Source: Roseicyclus sp.
GTDB lineage: Bacteria > Pseudomonadota > Alphaproteobacteria > Rhodobacterales > Rhodobacteraceae
Length of the DNA: 64,000 nucleotides
Direction: 5' to 3'
NCBI GenBank assembly: GCA_018401965.1
Contig: JAGYJU010000013.1
Coordinates: forward strand, 88,490-152,489
The notes under the pieces are model-generated. The model saw only the letters and a list, made by a program, of their open reading frames with translations, was not told the origin of the DNA and did not search any database. Shown here piece by piece: positions 54,699 through 64,000 of this stretch (within the stretch, counting starts at the first letter, position 1; every line of letters starts with the position of its first letter). Both the position numbers and the translations under genes were made by a program.

Positions 54699-56051
54699 TT
54701 AAGACGCCGCAGACATTGCACTGCGTTTGCTGGACCCATCAAACTCCGCGCGCCCAATGCTGACATAGCTCGCAAAACCAGCGGCCTCTGCGTCCGCTGC
54801 GCTGTAGATATTGCGCAAGTCTCCCATCCGCGGGGTCTTCATGTCTTTGGCCAATTTCTTCAAATCCAGCGCACGAAATTCGTTCCATTCCGTCAAGATC
54901 ACCACCAGATCCGCATTCTGGGCCGCCTTGTAGGGGGTGTCGGTCCAGGTGACACCTGGCAACAGCGCCTCGCCCTCGCGCTTGCCCTGCGGGTCCACCA
55001 CCCGCACCTTGGCCCCGCCCCCTACCAGCGCGGGCACGATGGTCAGGCTCGGCGCGTCGCGCATGTCGTCCGTGTTGGGCTTGAAGGTCACGCCCAACAC
55101 CGCAATGGTCTTGCCATTGAAGGATCCGTCGCAGAGGTCGCGCAGCTTCTCGATCATCCGCGCCTTGACCGCGTCATTCACGCGGATCACGGTCTCCACG
55201 ATACTCTGCGGCGCCGCATGCTCCTGCCCGATCCGCGCCAGTGCCTGCGTGTCTTTGGGAAAGCACGACCCGCCATAGCCGGGGCCCGCATGCAGGAATT
55301 TATTCCCGATCCGACCATCAAGGCCGATACCCTTGGAGACCTCTTTCACGTCCGCACCGACCCGTTCGCAGAGTGCTGCGATCTCGTTGATGAAGGTGAT
55401 CTTTGTCGCCAAGAAAGCGTTGGCCGCATATTTAATCATTTCTGCCGATTCCAGATCGGTGGTGATGATCGGGAAATCCCGCAAGAACAGGGGGCGATAG
55501 AGCTCCGCCATGACCTCACCGGCGCGCTCCGTCTGAACGCCGACCACAACGCGGTCGGGTTTCATGAAATCATCGATGGCAGCCCCCTCGCGCAGAAATT
55601 CGGGGTTGGAGGCCACGTCAAACGCCGCGTCTGGCCGCGCCTTGGCGATCACCTGCCGTAGTTTGCGGTTGGTGCCCACAGGCACTGTAGATTTGGTAAC
55701 GATCACGGCATAGCCCGTCAGCGCGCGGGCCACCTCCTCGGCGGCGGCCATGACATAGGTAAGGTCCGCATGCCCGTCGCCCCGCCGCGTTGGCGTGCCC
55801 ACCGCGATGAAGATGGCCTCGGCACCATCGACGGCCGCTGCGAGATCGGTGGTGAAGGAGAGCCGCCCCGCCCCCACGTTCCGCGCCATCAGCGCGCTGA
55901 GGCCCGGCTCGTAGATCGGCACCTCGCCCCGGTTCAGCGTCTCGATCTTATGCGCGTCCTTGTCGACGCAAGTGACGTCATGCCCGAAATCCGAAAAACA
56001 AACCCCCGAGACCAGACCCACATAGCCCGTCCCAATCATTGTGATTTTCAT
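54699..56051 (-). CDS. UDP-glucose 6-dehydrogenase
   Basis: 450 residues from ATG 56051 with AAGGAG 7 bases upstream. The NAD-binding start is KITMIGTGYVGLVSGVCFSDFGHDVTCVD. The catalytic Cys is in LHAGPGYGGSCFPKDTQAL, preceded by KYAANAFLATKITFINEI. It oxidises UDP-glucose twice to UDP-glucuronate. The gene downstream of it in metabolism, UDP-glucuronate decarboxylase, is encoded 18 bases upstream in the same operon, so the pair makes UDP-xylose. Confidence 0.95.
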   Translation of the reverse strand: MKITMIGTGYVGLVSGVCFSDFGHDVTCVDKDAHKIETLNRGEVPIYEPGLSALMARNVGAGRLSFTTDLAAAVDGAEAIFIAVGTPTRRGDGHADLTYVMAAAEEVARALTGYAVIVTKSTVPVGTNRKLRQVIAKARPDAAFDVASNPEFLREGAAIDDFMKPDRVVVGVQTERAGEVMAELYRPLFLRDFPIITTDLESAEMIKYAANAFLATKITFINEIAALCERVGADVKEVSKGIGLDGRIGNKFLHAGPGYGGSCFPKDTQALARIGQEHAAPQSIVETVIRVNDAVKARMIEKLRDLCDGSFNGKTIAVLGVTFKPNTDDMRDAPSLTIVPALVGGGAKVRVVDPQGKREGEALLPGVTWTDTPYKAAQNADLVVILTEWNEFRALDLKKLAKDMKTPRMGDLRNIYSAADAEAAGFASYVSIGRAEFDGSSKRSAMSAAS

Positions 56052-56069
56052 GGTCAATCTCCTTCAGCT

Positions 56070-57041
56070 TCAAGCTTCGACGAGTTCGGGCAGGCGCTTG
56101 CGGAAATACGCAATGGTCCGCGCGAGGCCCTTGTCGAGGGCGATGGTCGGCTCCCATCCGAGAAGCGCCTTGGCCTTGGTGATGTCGGGCTGGCGCTGCT
56201 TTGGGTCATCCGCGGGCAGCGGCATGCGGGTGAGCGCGGAGGTCGAACCGGTCATGGCAATGGTCTTTTTGGCCAGCTCTTGGATGGTGAACTCGTCCGG
56301 GTTGCCAAGATTAACCGGCCCTGGCACGGATTTGTCAGTCTCCATCATGCGCACGAACCCCTCCACGAGGTCATCGACGTAGCAGAAACTGCGCGTCTGC
56401 TGCCCGTCGCCGTAGATCGTGATAGGCTCGCCCCGGAGCGCCTGCACAATGAAATTCGACACGACCCGCCCGTCAGCGTGGTGCATGCGCGGCCCGTAGG
56501 TGTTGAAGATCCGGACGACCTTGATGTCAAGATCGTGCTGGCGCCAGTAGTCGAAGAACAGCGTCTCGGCGCAGCGCTTGCCCTCGTCATAACAAGAGCG
56601 CGGCCCGATCGGGTTCACATTGCCCCAATAGTCTTCCCTCTGCGGGTGAATGGCCGGATCGCCGTAGACCTCGCTGGTCGAGGCCTGGAAGATCTTGCAC
56701 TTGAGGCGCTTGGCAAGGCCCAGCATGTTGATCGCGCCATGCACGGACGTCTTTGTCGTCTGCACCGGATCGTGCTGATAATGGATGGGCGAGGCCGGAC
56801 AGGCGAGATTATAGATTTCGTCCACCTCGACATAGAGCGGGAAGGTCACATCATGTCGCATGAACTCGAAATGCGGATGGCCGTGCAGATGTGCGATGTT
56901 TCGCTTTGTCCCGGTGAACAGGTTGTCGGCGCAGATCACCTCATGGCCCTGCGACAAAAGCCGGTCGATGAGGTGTGAGCCCACAAACCCTGCTCCACCG
57001 GTGACCAGAATGCGTTTGCGACTGTCGTAAAGGCGCCCCAC
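56070..57041 (-). CDS. UDP-glucuronate decarboxylase (UDP-xylose synthase)
   Basis: 323 residues from GTG 57041, with GGAG 7 bases upstream. NAD motif [10 protein letters not shown], then [13 protein letters not shown], the UXS marker [13 protein letters not shown], the catalytic TSEVYGDP and SCYDEGKR (Tyr-x3-Lys), and [21 protein letters not shown]. These residues separate UXS from other epimerases. It converts UDP-glucuronate to UDP-xylose for the exopolysaccharide. Readings extending further upstream belong to the glycosyltransferase in another frame. Confidence 0.93.
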   Translation of the reverse strand: MGRLYDSRKRILVTGGAGFVGSHLIDRLLSQGHEVICADNLFTGTKRNIAHLHGHPHFEFMRHDVTFPLYVEVDEIYNLACPASPIHYQHDPVQTTKTSVHGAINMLGLAKRLKCKIFQASTSEVYGDPAIHPQREDYWGNVNPIGPRSCYDEGKRCAETLFFDYWRQHDLDIKVVRIFNTYGPRMHHADGRVVSNFIVQALRGEPITIYGDGQQTRSFCYVDDLVEGFVRMMETDKSVPGPVNLGNPDEFTIQELAKKTIAMTGSTSALTRMPLPADDPKQRQPDITKAKALLGWEPTIALDKGLARTIAYFRKRLPELVEA

Positions 57042-57066
57042 GAGATACTCCAATGATTGTCTTGAT

Positions 57067-58023
57067 CTAGGTTTCGCTGGCCGAGTGCTCACGGATAAGA
57101 AGCCGAATAGTCCGGAAATACCATCCCTTGTAGGCGGCATAATGAAGCCCTGCCCTGCCATCGAGAAAGCCGCGCTTTGCGATATAGGTGAAGAGGAAGT
57201 AAAAGCCGGGATACCACCAGGTGGCGAGATGGCGGTATTTGAAGCGCTGGCGCCGGGTGAAGTGGTGCCAGGCTTGGGGGTTTTCTTGCAGCTTGGCGTA
57301 GCGACGGGCTTCCCATCGGGCGTAGTCGATGTGCTTTTCGAGGAAGCGGGCGAGCCCTTTGTCGTCGCGGTGATCGATCGGGACGCGGATCTCTCCGACG
57401 GGCCCTGCGACGATGGGGTGCTCGTGAATTTCCATGTCGAGCCGGCTCCAGCTGTCTTCCTCGATCTTCTCGTAGAGCGCGCGGCCGACACGGAAAAGAG
57501 CCAGCTTGCGCTGCACCAAGCCGTGCCGCAGGGGACGCCCGAGGAAATGGTTGGTGTAGGTGAGCCAGTAGCCGTCGCGGTCGTCGCTTTGCACGGCGCG
57601 CGCCAGGGCCTCGCAGAAGGCCTCATCGACCAATTCGTCGGCATCGAGGAAGAGCACCCAAGGCTGGGTTGGCGGCGCGTTGAGCAAAAACCAGTTCCGC
57701 TTCTTGGGGTAGCGGCCGTCCCAGGTGAAGTCGACGATGCGGGCCCCGAAACCTTGGGCGATCTCGCGGGTTCTGTCTGTTGATCCGCTGTCGATGACGA
57801 CGACCTCCGCGAAGCGGGCAAGCCGGGCGAGGCAGGCGGCGAGGTTGGCCTCCTCATGTCTCACGGGGATCGCTGCGGTGACGGGCAGGGCTGTGCTGCG
57901 GGCGCGGGCGCGGGGTGCGGCGGCGTGGGCCGCGGGTTCGGCGGGGGCCTGAGAGACTACGTTATCGCGCGTTTGAAGGGCCCGACGACGACGGGGGGAT
58001 CGCCCAACAGGGACCTTCGGCAA
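57067..58023 (-). CDS. Family 2 glycosyltransferase (WaaE/KdtX-like)
   Basis: Up to 318 residues. The first roughly 50 are Ala/Arg-rich, and the start (TTG 58023) is uncertain because no good ATG or ribosome site is visible. The GT-A core is clear: [67 protein letters not shown], in which LDADE is the metal motif, then [17 protein letters not shown]. The C-terminal [21 protein letters not shown] is a membrane-associated helix. It is co-directional with the UDP-xylose genes and probably adds a sugar to the same polymer. Confidence 0.85.
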   Translation of the reverse strand: MPKVPVGRSPRRRRALQTRDNVVSQAPAEPAAHAAAPRARARSTALPVTAAIPVRHEEANLAACLARLARFAEVVVIDSGSTDRTREIAQGFGARIVDFTWDGRYPKKRNWFLLNAPPTQPWVLFLDADELVDEAFCEALARAVQSDDRDGYWLTYTNHFLGRPLRHGLVQRKLALFRVGRALYEKIEEDSWSRLDMEIHEHPIVAGPVGEIRVPIDHRDDKGLARFLEKHIDYARWEARRYAKLQENPQAWHHFTRRQRFKYRHLATWWYPGFYFLFTYIAKRGFLDGRAGLHYAAYKGWYFRTIRLLIREHSASET

Positions 58024-59265
58024 GCGGGATCAGGAGGGCAGCGCAGATACCCTTGGGATCAGGACCCTCGCAAGGACAGGGCTGGCGGAGGCCGGGCTGG
58101 CGGTGACCTGGTTGGTCATCTCGGGGGGCCTAAGGGTCGGGTGCGGCATGATATCGGGGGGACCCCAGGGGCGCGCAAGGTGGGCCACCTGACGCTCGCT
58201 GGGCGTGCCGAAGACCCGGGGGCCAAGGCGCAGGTCGGTCGTTCATAGATCTTGTGTGAGCTTACCCTCCTTATTGAACGTCCGTCATCACAAAAACGCA
58301 TGTGGGGCCCGAGAGGCGGGGCCCAGCCCATCCGCGCGCATGGCGGAGGGTCTACTGCTGGTCGGCCGGCTCGACTGTTCTGCGCTTCGGGACAGCTGTT
58401 TGGTGATCCATTATGATCTGCAAAACGGGTGATGTTGCACCCTATGGTAGATGATGATCATGGCTTAAACAGACATGTGCACCGCGAAATGGGGGGACCT
58501 GTGGTCAGGCCCGGAGAGGCAGGGTCCCAAAGCCCCCTCCCCGTTTGGTGACCCACACCCGGCCCCTATCGGCGGGCGGCGATCAAGAGCCGGGGCGGGT
58601 CATGGGTCATGGGTCATGGGTCATGGGCATGGTCCCTTGTCGGGGACCAGCTGCCCTGCCCCGTCATCAGGGATCGCCTGCCCCCTCGATCCATGCGATG
58701 GGCGGTCCCTTGAGGCCCTCACGGATCGGGAAGGGACCTGTCGTGTCCGTTCCGACCCTTCGGCGCGGCACAAGACGGAGACCTGTTGAAGCGCGGCTTC
58801 GACACCGCGACGCTCATGCGCGCGGGCGGGTGGAAATCCGCTCATCACCTCGCCCGATCTCTGGAGTATCCGAGCACAATCTCTGGGCATGACGGTGAAA
58901 ATGCGGGGACCATCCAACGGGTCACGCTCACGCAAGCGGGAACGGGCTTTGGACAAGGGTCCACAGGTCATTGGCCACGCCCCCAACAAGACGGTCCCTT
59001 GGTCATGAAGGGTCGTCCAGGGCATGGTCCCGGTCATGATCGGTCAACCCCGACCCCATAATCATCCGCCCCGCCACGCAAGATGAAAGCGCGGCGCCTG
59101 GGGCGTACCACCCGATTGCTCAACCTGCGCCCAACGGTGCAAACACCAACCGGGTTCCGGTCACACAGATACAGTCGCAGCAAAGAAAAATTCTTGGCGA
59201 TGGCCGTGCAAACTGCCTTGGGAAACGGTAAGCAAGGCGTCGAGAGGATGGATGGAGACCCGCGT
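58024..59265. other. Long GGTCC/GGTCA-rich intergenic region
   Basis: About 1.2 kb without a supportable gene. GGTCC, GGACC and GGTCA words recur throughout, especially 58485-59050. A heptamer GGGTCAT is repeated in tandem near 58600-58627. GGTCCC and GGGACC pair in a hairpin near 58630-58650. A short reading at 58786-58870 (FDTATLMRAGGWKSAHHLARS) resembles the C-terminal end of tyrosine recombinases, so part of the stretch may be a decayed integrase. Confidence 0.45.
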
Positions 59266-59706
59266 ATGTCCGACATAGCCCCGCCGAGGAACTTGACGCC
59301 CGGCCTATGCAAAACGATCGAGGCCGAAATGCTGAAGGCCTGTAGCGATGTTGCCGCCAAGCACGGTCTTGTCGCAGAAGGACTGGGGATGCAGGCCATG
59401 GATCTGCGCTGGAACTTCGAATTTGGCGTGCGCGTCTCTATCCCGCTGTCGGATGGCTCGACGCTGGATCCCGATCGGATATTGTTTGAGGCGCTTGCCG
59501 AAGAGTTCGGGCTATGGCCCGATGACTTCGGTCGCGAGTTCTCGACAGGACGGGAGCGGTTCCGCGTCGCAGGCATCGACCCGCGCCGACCCAAGTACCC
59601 GGTTTCGGCCACGCGCATCCCGGACGGAAAGGGCTACAAGTTCACCGCCGAGAACGTCGCGCTGCTCCTGCAGGCTGCTATGAAAGACGTGTCACAGAAG
59701 AAGTGA
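59266..59706 (+). CDS. Hypothetical protein
   Basis: 146 residues from ATG 59266, chosen because GGAGA lies about 8 bases upstream. In-frame ATGs at 59248 and 59200 are possible. It is acidic and soluble: APPRNLTPGLCKTIEAEMLK, AMDLRWNFEFGVRVSIPLSDG, then ILFEALAEEFGLWPDDFGREF and GKGYKFTAENVALLLQAAM. It looks like a small phage- or island-borne protein. I do not recognise a domain. Composition is slightly less GC-rich than the polysaccharide genes. Confidence 0.5.
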   Translation: MSDIAPPRNLTPGLCKTIEAEMLKACSDVAAKHGLVAEGLGMQAMDLRWNFEFGVRVSIPLSDGSTLDPDRILFEALAEEFGLWPDDFGREFSTGRERFRVAGIDPRRPKYPVSATRIPDGKGYKFTAENVALLLQAAMKDVSQKK

Positions 59707-59839
59707 TGCCATGAGAACCTGAAGCCATGACGGCATGGCTATCGAAAATCAGCCTCCGGCAAACACGGCGCGGTTTAGTTTCCTGAATTTCCTTTGGTCA
59801 TGACTTACCTTCCAAGCTTTATGCTCTCCGGAAAACCCG

Positions 59840-60060
59840 TTCTGGTTCAAAGGCATACTTGCCTTTCTTGATGTGCTGCTCGGTGGTGCCACGCTGATTA
59901 TGGAACCCCACCACCCAGTCTGACGCCACCGGCAGGTTTGTGACGATGACGCCGAGACGCGCGAACAACTCGCCCGGATACCATTCGATCTTGGTGATCC
60001 CCCGGCGCCCCTTGCCACGCGGGCGGGCCAGTTGGCAGCCCTCGTCTGTGAAGATGCTGC
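59840..60060 (-). pseudogene. IS1380-family transposase fragment
   Basis: The reading TKIEWYPGELFARLGVIVTNL, then VVGFHNQRGTTEQHIKKGKYAF, is the conserved late core of IS1380 transposases, including the catalytic Glu region (NQRGTTEQHIKEG-like). Only about 70 residues are left, and no ends are seen. It directly precedes the ATPase gene on the other strand. Confidence 0.75.
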
Positions 60061-60122
60061 TTGATCGGGCGAGAGGCTGCGGCTGCTTTAATGAGAAAAT
60101 AACCTTGCAAATCTTCCACGTC

Positions 60123-61307
60123 ATGGAGCAATTGCGAGGTATGTATCACCGCCACTCAACACAGACGGTGCGATCCGCGCTCGACGCACAAGCGGCTGTT
60201 GTCCTTTTGGGCCCCAGGCAGGTTGGCAAGACAACACTTGCGCTTGAAATAGCCGAGCAACGCCCTTCGGCATACCTCGATCTGGAACGCGACGCGGATC
60301 GACAGGTCCTGACAGAGCCCGATCTCTATCTGGATGAACAGGTCGGCAAGCTGGTCATCCTCGATGAGGTTCAGCAGATGCCAGACTTGTTCAAGATCCT
60401 TCGCGGACAGATCGATATGCGACGGCGCAAGGGGGCCCGCACGGGGCAGTTCCTTCTGCTTGGGTCGGCATCCAATGTGCTGCTGCATCAATCGGCCGAG
60501 TCCCTTGCCGGGCGCGTGCGCTATATCGAGATGCCGCCTCTCCTTCTGGACGAAGTCGGAGAGGACAGATTAAACACCCTTTGGCTGAGAGGTGGTTTCC
60601 CGGACAGCTTCCAGGCGGATAGCGACAGAGCCAGTCTGACCTGGCGCGAGGACTTTCTGCGCACCTACCTGGAGCGCGATATCCCTGCCCTCGGGCCGCG
60701 CATCCCGGCCGCCACGCTGCGCCGCCTCTGGACGATGCTGGCGCATGCGCAAGGTGGACTGCTGAATGCAGCCGCGCTGTCCGAGGGCCTGGGTGTCTCG
60801 GGTCAGACAGTAGGACGGTACCTTGATCTGCTCGTCGATCTCATGCTGGTACGGCGTCTGCAGCCTTGGCACGAGCATGTCGGCAAGCGCCTTGTCAAGT
60901 CGCCAAAGGTCTTCGTCCGAGATAGCGGCCTCGTGCATACCTTGCTCGGCCTCGGTTCGCTGGAAAGCCTGCTGGGGCATCCGGTGGTCGGTGGAAGCTG
61001 GGAAGGGTTTTGCATCGAGACCTTGATCGCCGCCGCGCCAACGGGAACCGAGCCCTACTTCTACCGGACTGCGGCGGGGGCTGAGCTTGACCTTGTTCTG
61101 CGACTTCCCGGAGATGACATATGGGCGATCGAGATCAAGCGCACCACAAGGCCCAAGGTGTCGCGTGGTTTCCACCTGGCGGTCGACGACATCAAGGCGA
61201 TCCGGAAGATCTTGGTCTATGCCGGTGAGCGGGAGGTACCGTTAGGTGACGGTCTTCGTGCAATGTCTTTGGCCGCCGTCGTCAACCAATTGCGCAATCT
61301 GTCGTGA
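60123..61307 (+). CDS. AAA ATPase with DUF4143 domain
   Basis: 394 residues. The AAA_14 P-loop is LLGPRQVGKTTLALEIAE near residue 35, with Walker B LVILDEVQQMPDLFKILR and sensor GQFLLLGSAS. The C-terminal DUF4143 has VGGSWEGFCIETLIAA, then FYRTAAGAELDLVLRL and IWAIEIKRTT, a PD-(D/E)xK-like arrangement. The start is uncertain (ATG 60123 or 60141, neither with a good ribosome site). Such ATPases are common stand-alone genes in mobile or accessory DNA with no settled role. Upstream lies an IS1380 relic, downstream an IS21 element. Confidence 0.85.
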   Translation: MEQLRGMYHRHSTQTVRSALDAQAAVVLLGPRQVGKTTLALEIAEQRPSAYLDLERDADRQVLTEPDLYLDEQVGKLVILDEVQQMPDLFKILRGQIDMRRRKGARTGQFLLLGSASNVLLHQSAESLAGRVRYIEMPPLLLDEVGEDRLNTLWLRGGFPDSFQADSDRASLTWREDFLRTYLERDIPALGPRIPAATLRRLWTMLAHAQGGLLNAAALSEGLGVSGQTVGRYLDLLVDLMLVRRLQPWHEHVGKRLVKSPKVFVRDSGLVHTLLGLGSLESLLGHPVVGGSWEGFCIETLIAAAPTGTEPYFYRTAAGAELDLVLRLPGDDIWAIEIKRTTRPKVSRGFHLAVDDIKAIRKILVYAGEREVPLGDGLRAMSLAAVVNQLRNLS

Positions 61308-61557
61308 TGGATATCGGAACAAGACCGGAAACGCTCGCGACCTGCGTTATCAGGCGCGTTTGAAGGGGGGGCGTGAAGGGCCCTGTTCAGCGACATTGAA
61401 CATGAATGGTCAGCGACATCGCAGATGACGAGTTGGGGGAAGCGGAGGTCGGGCAGCGGCCAGCAGCTTCCCCAACTCGGGCGCGGTTTTTAGCCGTGCC
61501 GTCGGCGGCGATAGTGGTCAGGATGCTCCAATCTTCAACGACCAAGAAGAGGATCGG

Positions 61558-63081
61558 ATGCCTGGCCGTCTCATCACCGACCAACAGCACAGGTACTACA
61601 TGACACTACGCAAAACATACACACAGAAGACCGCCGCAGCGATGGCGGGCTTCAGCCCCAGTACCGGCCATCGCGCCGAAAAGGACCCTCGACTACCCTC
61701 TGAGCGGCAACGCGCGCGGCGCCATGGCGGCGGCAAGCCCGATCCCCTTGCCGACCTGTGGGAGCAGGAAATCGTTCCGCTTCTGACCAGCGCGCCCGGT
61801 CTGAAGCCGATTACAGTGCTCGAGGAGATGCAGCGCCGCCACCCCGAACGAGACCTGATGTCGGCGCGGCGCACCCTGGAACGCCGCATGCGGCTATGGC
61901 GGGCCGAGCACGGGGCCGAGCGGGAGGTGATCTTCCGCCAAACCCATGAGCCGGGGCGTCAGGGGATGTCCGACTTCTTCAACGCCAGGAAGCTGGGCGT
62001 GACGATCGCAGGACAGCCCTTGGACCATCTAATCTATCACTTCGCGCTGGTCTATTCGGGCTGGGAACACGCCGAGGTGGTCTTGGGCGGCGAGAGCTTC
62101 GCAGCCCTGTCCACTGGCCTGCAGAACGCGTTCTGGCAGCTTGGGGGCGTACCGAAAGAGCATCGCACCGACAGCCTCTCGGCGGCATTCGCCAACATCG
62201 AGCCCGGTGCTCAGGAGGATTTGCGCGCTCGCTACAGCACCCTGTGCAGTGACTATGGCACGCAGCCCACACGCAATAATCGCGGCATCGCTCATGAGAA
62301 CGGTTCGATCGAGAGCCGGCACGGCCACTTCGGGATGCGACTCGCTCAGGCCATGCAGCTCCGGGGATCGCGCGACTTCGCCACGCTTACGGACTACCGC
62401 ACCTTCGTCGCGCACACCGTCGGCCGACACAACGCGCGGCATCGCGATGCCTTGCGGATCGAGGCGCCACATCTCTTGCCGCTACCGCCACGTCGCAGCT
62501 GCGACTACGACGAAGCAACGGTTCATGTGACCTCCTCAAGCGGCTTCAGCCTGCGCAAGGTATTCTACACCGTACCCTCGCGGCTGATCGGGCACAGCCT
62601 CAAGGCCCGGATCTTCGACGACCGGATCGAACTGCTGCTGGCCGGGCGGCACATCGAGACACTGCCACGCGGGCGAGCGCCCAAAGGTGGCCGGGGACCC
62701 AGGGCGCATGTGATCAACTATCGTCACATCATCCACAGCCTTCGCCAGAAGCCAGGTGCGCTGGCCGACCTCGTCTATCGTGATCAGCTCTTCCCACGCT
62801 CGGAGTATCGCCGGTGCTGGGACACCCTTAGGGCTGCAATGCCGCGCTCAGATGCCAGCCGCCTCATGGTCGAACTGCTGTGGCTGGCGCATGATCAGGC
62901 TTGCGAGGCCGATCTAGCAGCCGCCCTTACGACCCTCCTCGATGCCGGAAGGATGCCAGACCTCCAGGACCTGCGGGCAAGGTTCCAACGACCGAAGGCG
63001 ACGCCCGAGGATGTGCCCGTCGACATCCCCCCAACAGCGACCTACGACGCGTTGCTCGCATCGCGGGAGATGGCCGCATGA
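61558..63081 (+). CDS. istA: IS21 transposase IstA
   Basis: 507 residues from ATG 61558, with AGAGGA upstream. The HTH start is YYMTLRKTYTQKTAAAMAGFS. The rve DDE core has Asp in LGGVPKEHRTDSLSAAF, and Glu in GIAHENGSIESRHGH with the preceding SDYGTQPTRNNRG. The C-terminal Mu-transposase-like domain (FSLRKVFYTVPSRLIGHSLKARIF) is present. It works with the IstB ATPase, whose ATG overlaps this stop by 4 bases. Confidence 0.95.
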   Translation: MPGRLITDQQHRYYMTLRKTYTQKTAAAMAGFSPSTGHRAEKDPRLPSERQRARRHGGGKPDPLADLWEQEIVPLLTSAPGLKPITVLEEMQRRHPERDLMSARRTLERRMRLWRAEHGAEREVIFRQTHEPGRQGMSDFFNARKLGVTIAGQPLDHLIYHFALVYSGWEHAEVVLGGESFAALSTGLQNAFWQLGGVPKEHRTDSLSAAFANIEPGAQEDLRARYSTLCSDYGTQPTRNNRGIAHENGSIESRHGHFGMRLAQAMQLRGSRDFATLTDYRTFVAHTVGRHNARHRDALRIEAPHLLPLPPRRSCDYDEATVHVTSSSGFSLRKVFYTVPSRLIGHSLKARIFDDRIELLLAGRHIETLPRGRAPKGGRGPRAHVINYRHIIHSLRQKPGALADLVYRDQLFPRSEYRRCWDTLRAAMPRSDASRLMVELLWLAHDQACEADLAAALTTLLDAGRMPDLQDLRARFQRPKATPEDVPVDIPPTATYDALLASREMAA

Positions 63082-63863
63082 ACATCGCCGTCGACACCGC
63101 CAAGCTGCCCACGTTGCTCACCGCTCTGCGCCTGCCTACCGTCGCAAGGCTCTGGCCCGAATTCTGCGCGCGCTCCGACAAGGAAGGCTGGCCGGCCGCC
63201 CGCCTGCTCACTGCACTCGCAGAACTAGAACTGGCCGAGCGTGAACAGCGCCGCATCCAGCGCCATCTTACCGAGGCCCGCCTGCCAGCAGGCAAGACCC
63301 TCGATGGCTTCGACTTCACCCTCGTGCCAAGCCTCAGCAAGGCCCATCTCATGGCCCTGGCCGAAGGCGACGCGTGGCTGAAGAGCGGCCACAACATTCT
63401 GGCATTCGGGCCACCAGGCACGGGCAAGACACACACCGCGGCCGGCCTCGGCCAGGAGCTCGTCAGACGCGGATACCGCGTTCTCTTCACAAGAACGACC
63501 GATCTCGTCCAGCACATGCAGGCCGCGCGGCAGGCGCTGACGCTGGCACACGAGATCAAAAAACTTGATCGCTTCGACCTGCTGATCCTCGACGACCTGT
63601 CGTATGTCCGAAAGGATCAGGCCGAAACCAGCGTCCTCTTCGAGCTCATCGCAGCCCGCTATGAAAGACGCTCCATCATGATCACGGCGAACCAGCCCTT
63701 CAGCGGCTGGGACAGCGTCTTTCCAGACAAGGCCATGACCGTCGCCGCCATCGACAGGCTCGTCCACCACGCCACCATCCTCGAGATGAACGTCGAAAGC
63801 TTCAGGCGCCGCACAGCCATGCGCGCAGCGACATCAATCAGCGACACCGAAAAGGAGGAATAA
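63078..63863 (+). CDS. istB: IS21 helper ATPase IstB
   Basis: 261 residues. DnaC-like AAA+ ATPase: Walker A GPPGTGKTHTAAGLG near residue 113, Walker B FDLLILDDLSYV, then sensor IMITANQPFSGWDSVFPD. The N-terminal helical domain (LPTVARLWPEFCARSDKEGW) is as in the family. It loads and remodels target DNA for IstA. The sequence is full length and follows istA in the usual order. Confidence 0.95.
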   Translation: MNIAVDTAKLPTLLTALRLPTVARLWPEFCARSDKEGWPAARLLTALAELELAEREQRRIQRHLTEARLPAGKTLDGFDFTLVPSLSKAHLMALAEGDAWLKSGHNILAFGPPGTGKTHTAAGLGQELVRRGYRVLFTRTTDLVQHMQAARQALTLAHEIKKLDRFDLLILDDLSYVRKDQAETSVLFELIAARYERRSIMITANQPFSGWDSVFPDKAMTVAAIDRLVHHATILEMNVESFRRRTAMRAATSISDTEKEE

Positions 63864-64000
63864 AACACCGCAATGACGCCGCGCGACATCGATCAGAGAC
63901 ATCGCCTCTTGATCTCACGGCACCCAGCGCGGCACACTAAACCCATCGTCGTCGACTCGTCACCAGCGATGTCGCGCATCAGTCACCGGCAATGTCGCGC

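Larger units (their letters stand above)
61384..64000 (+). mobile_element. IS21-family element, right end beyond the window
   Basis: istA and istB are flanked by multiple end repeats. On the left, GCGACATT (61390-61397) and GCGACATCGC (61413-61422) are 23 bases apart. On the right their complements GCGATGTCGC (63966-63975) and AATGTCGC (63991-63998) have the same 23-base spacing. The right terminus should lie within about 10 bases of the window end. It looks intact. Confidence 0.85.

Noticed and set aside
58600..58636. Tandem GGGTCAT heptamers as a CRISPR-like array
   Set aside because: The repeats are 7 bases with no spacers and no cas genes anywhere in the window.

Overview
The window is high-GC DNA whose gene content points to an alphaproteobacterium of the Rhodobacterales/Rhodobacteraceae. 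The evidence is a complete C-P lyase operon with the DUF1045 and hexapeptide-acetyltransferase accessory genes, DUF3726 and DUF2783 proteins, a bactofilin, alphaproteobacterial-type tRNAs, and insertion sequences of families common in that group. No rRNA or replication origin is visible.

Layout. (1) 1-9440: end of a DprE1-like FAD oxidase with its DprE2-like reductase partner, a frameshifted conserved hypothetical, two secreted proteins in one operon (a NAGPA-like protein and a formylglycine-generating-enzyme fold protein), a small helical-repeat protein, and two overlapping genes of unknown function (the second DUF3726). (2) 9449-24979: phosphonate uptake and breakdown. A transporter operon (two PhnD, PhnC, two PhnE, acetyltransferase) is read leftward from a four-repeat Pho box. 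A divergent phnM and a sugar-phosphate isomerase follow. Next come a second phnM, DUF1045, and the leftward phnGHIJKLN operon with its divergent GntR regulator phnF. PhnGHIJ plus PhnM/N turn alkylphosphonate into phosphoribosyl pyrophosphate and alkane. (3) 24976-30967: homogentisate catabolism. A MarR regulator faces hmgA across a promoter with an operator between -35 and -10. After hmgA come fahA (frameshifted), a metallo-beta-lactamase-fold protein, an FAD aromatic monooxygenase and DUF2783. (4) 30971-33340: a spermidine-synthase-like protein, a secreted cupin, an allene-oxide-cyclase-like secreted protein and a small hypothetical.

(5) 33439-39017: insertion-sequence cluster and tRNA locus (Ile2/CAU, Leu/UAA, Ser/UGA). 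An IS701-type element with an 11-bp terminal repeat and a 4-bp GTAG target duplication has split the tRNA-Ser(UGA) gene in its variable arm. A decayed tyrosine-integrase start lies just beyond the tRNA 3' end, the usual arrangement at the edge of an integrated island. (6) 39046-58023: bactofilin and a nucleotide-sugar/exopolysaccharide locus (fcl, gmd, glycosyltransferase; then ugd, UDP-glucuronate decarboxylase, glycosyltransferase). Its middle is occupied by 11 kb of mobile debris and four different type II toxin-antitoxin modules (HipBA, RES/antitoxin, CcdAB, HigBA). Two of the modules sit between 378-bp direct repeats that belong to a hairpin-bearing repeat family. (7) 58024-64000: a long GGTCC/GGTCA-rich intergenic stretch, a small hypothetical, an IS1380 relic, an AAA/DUF4143 ATPase and an IS21 element cut by the window end.

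Several ordinary genes (1813-3302, the isomerase, phnM2, fahA) and two transposases carry one-base frameshifts, most of them at homopolymers. This suggests either consensus errors in the assembly or recent decay, and those genes should be read with that in mind.
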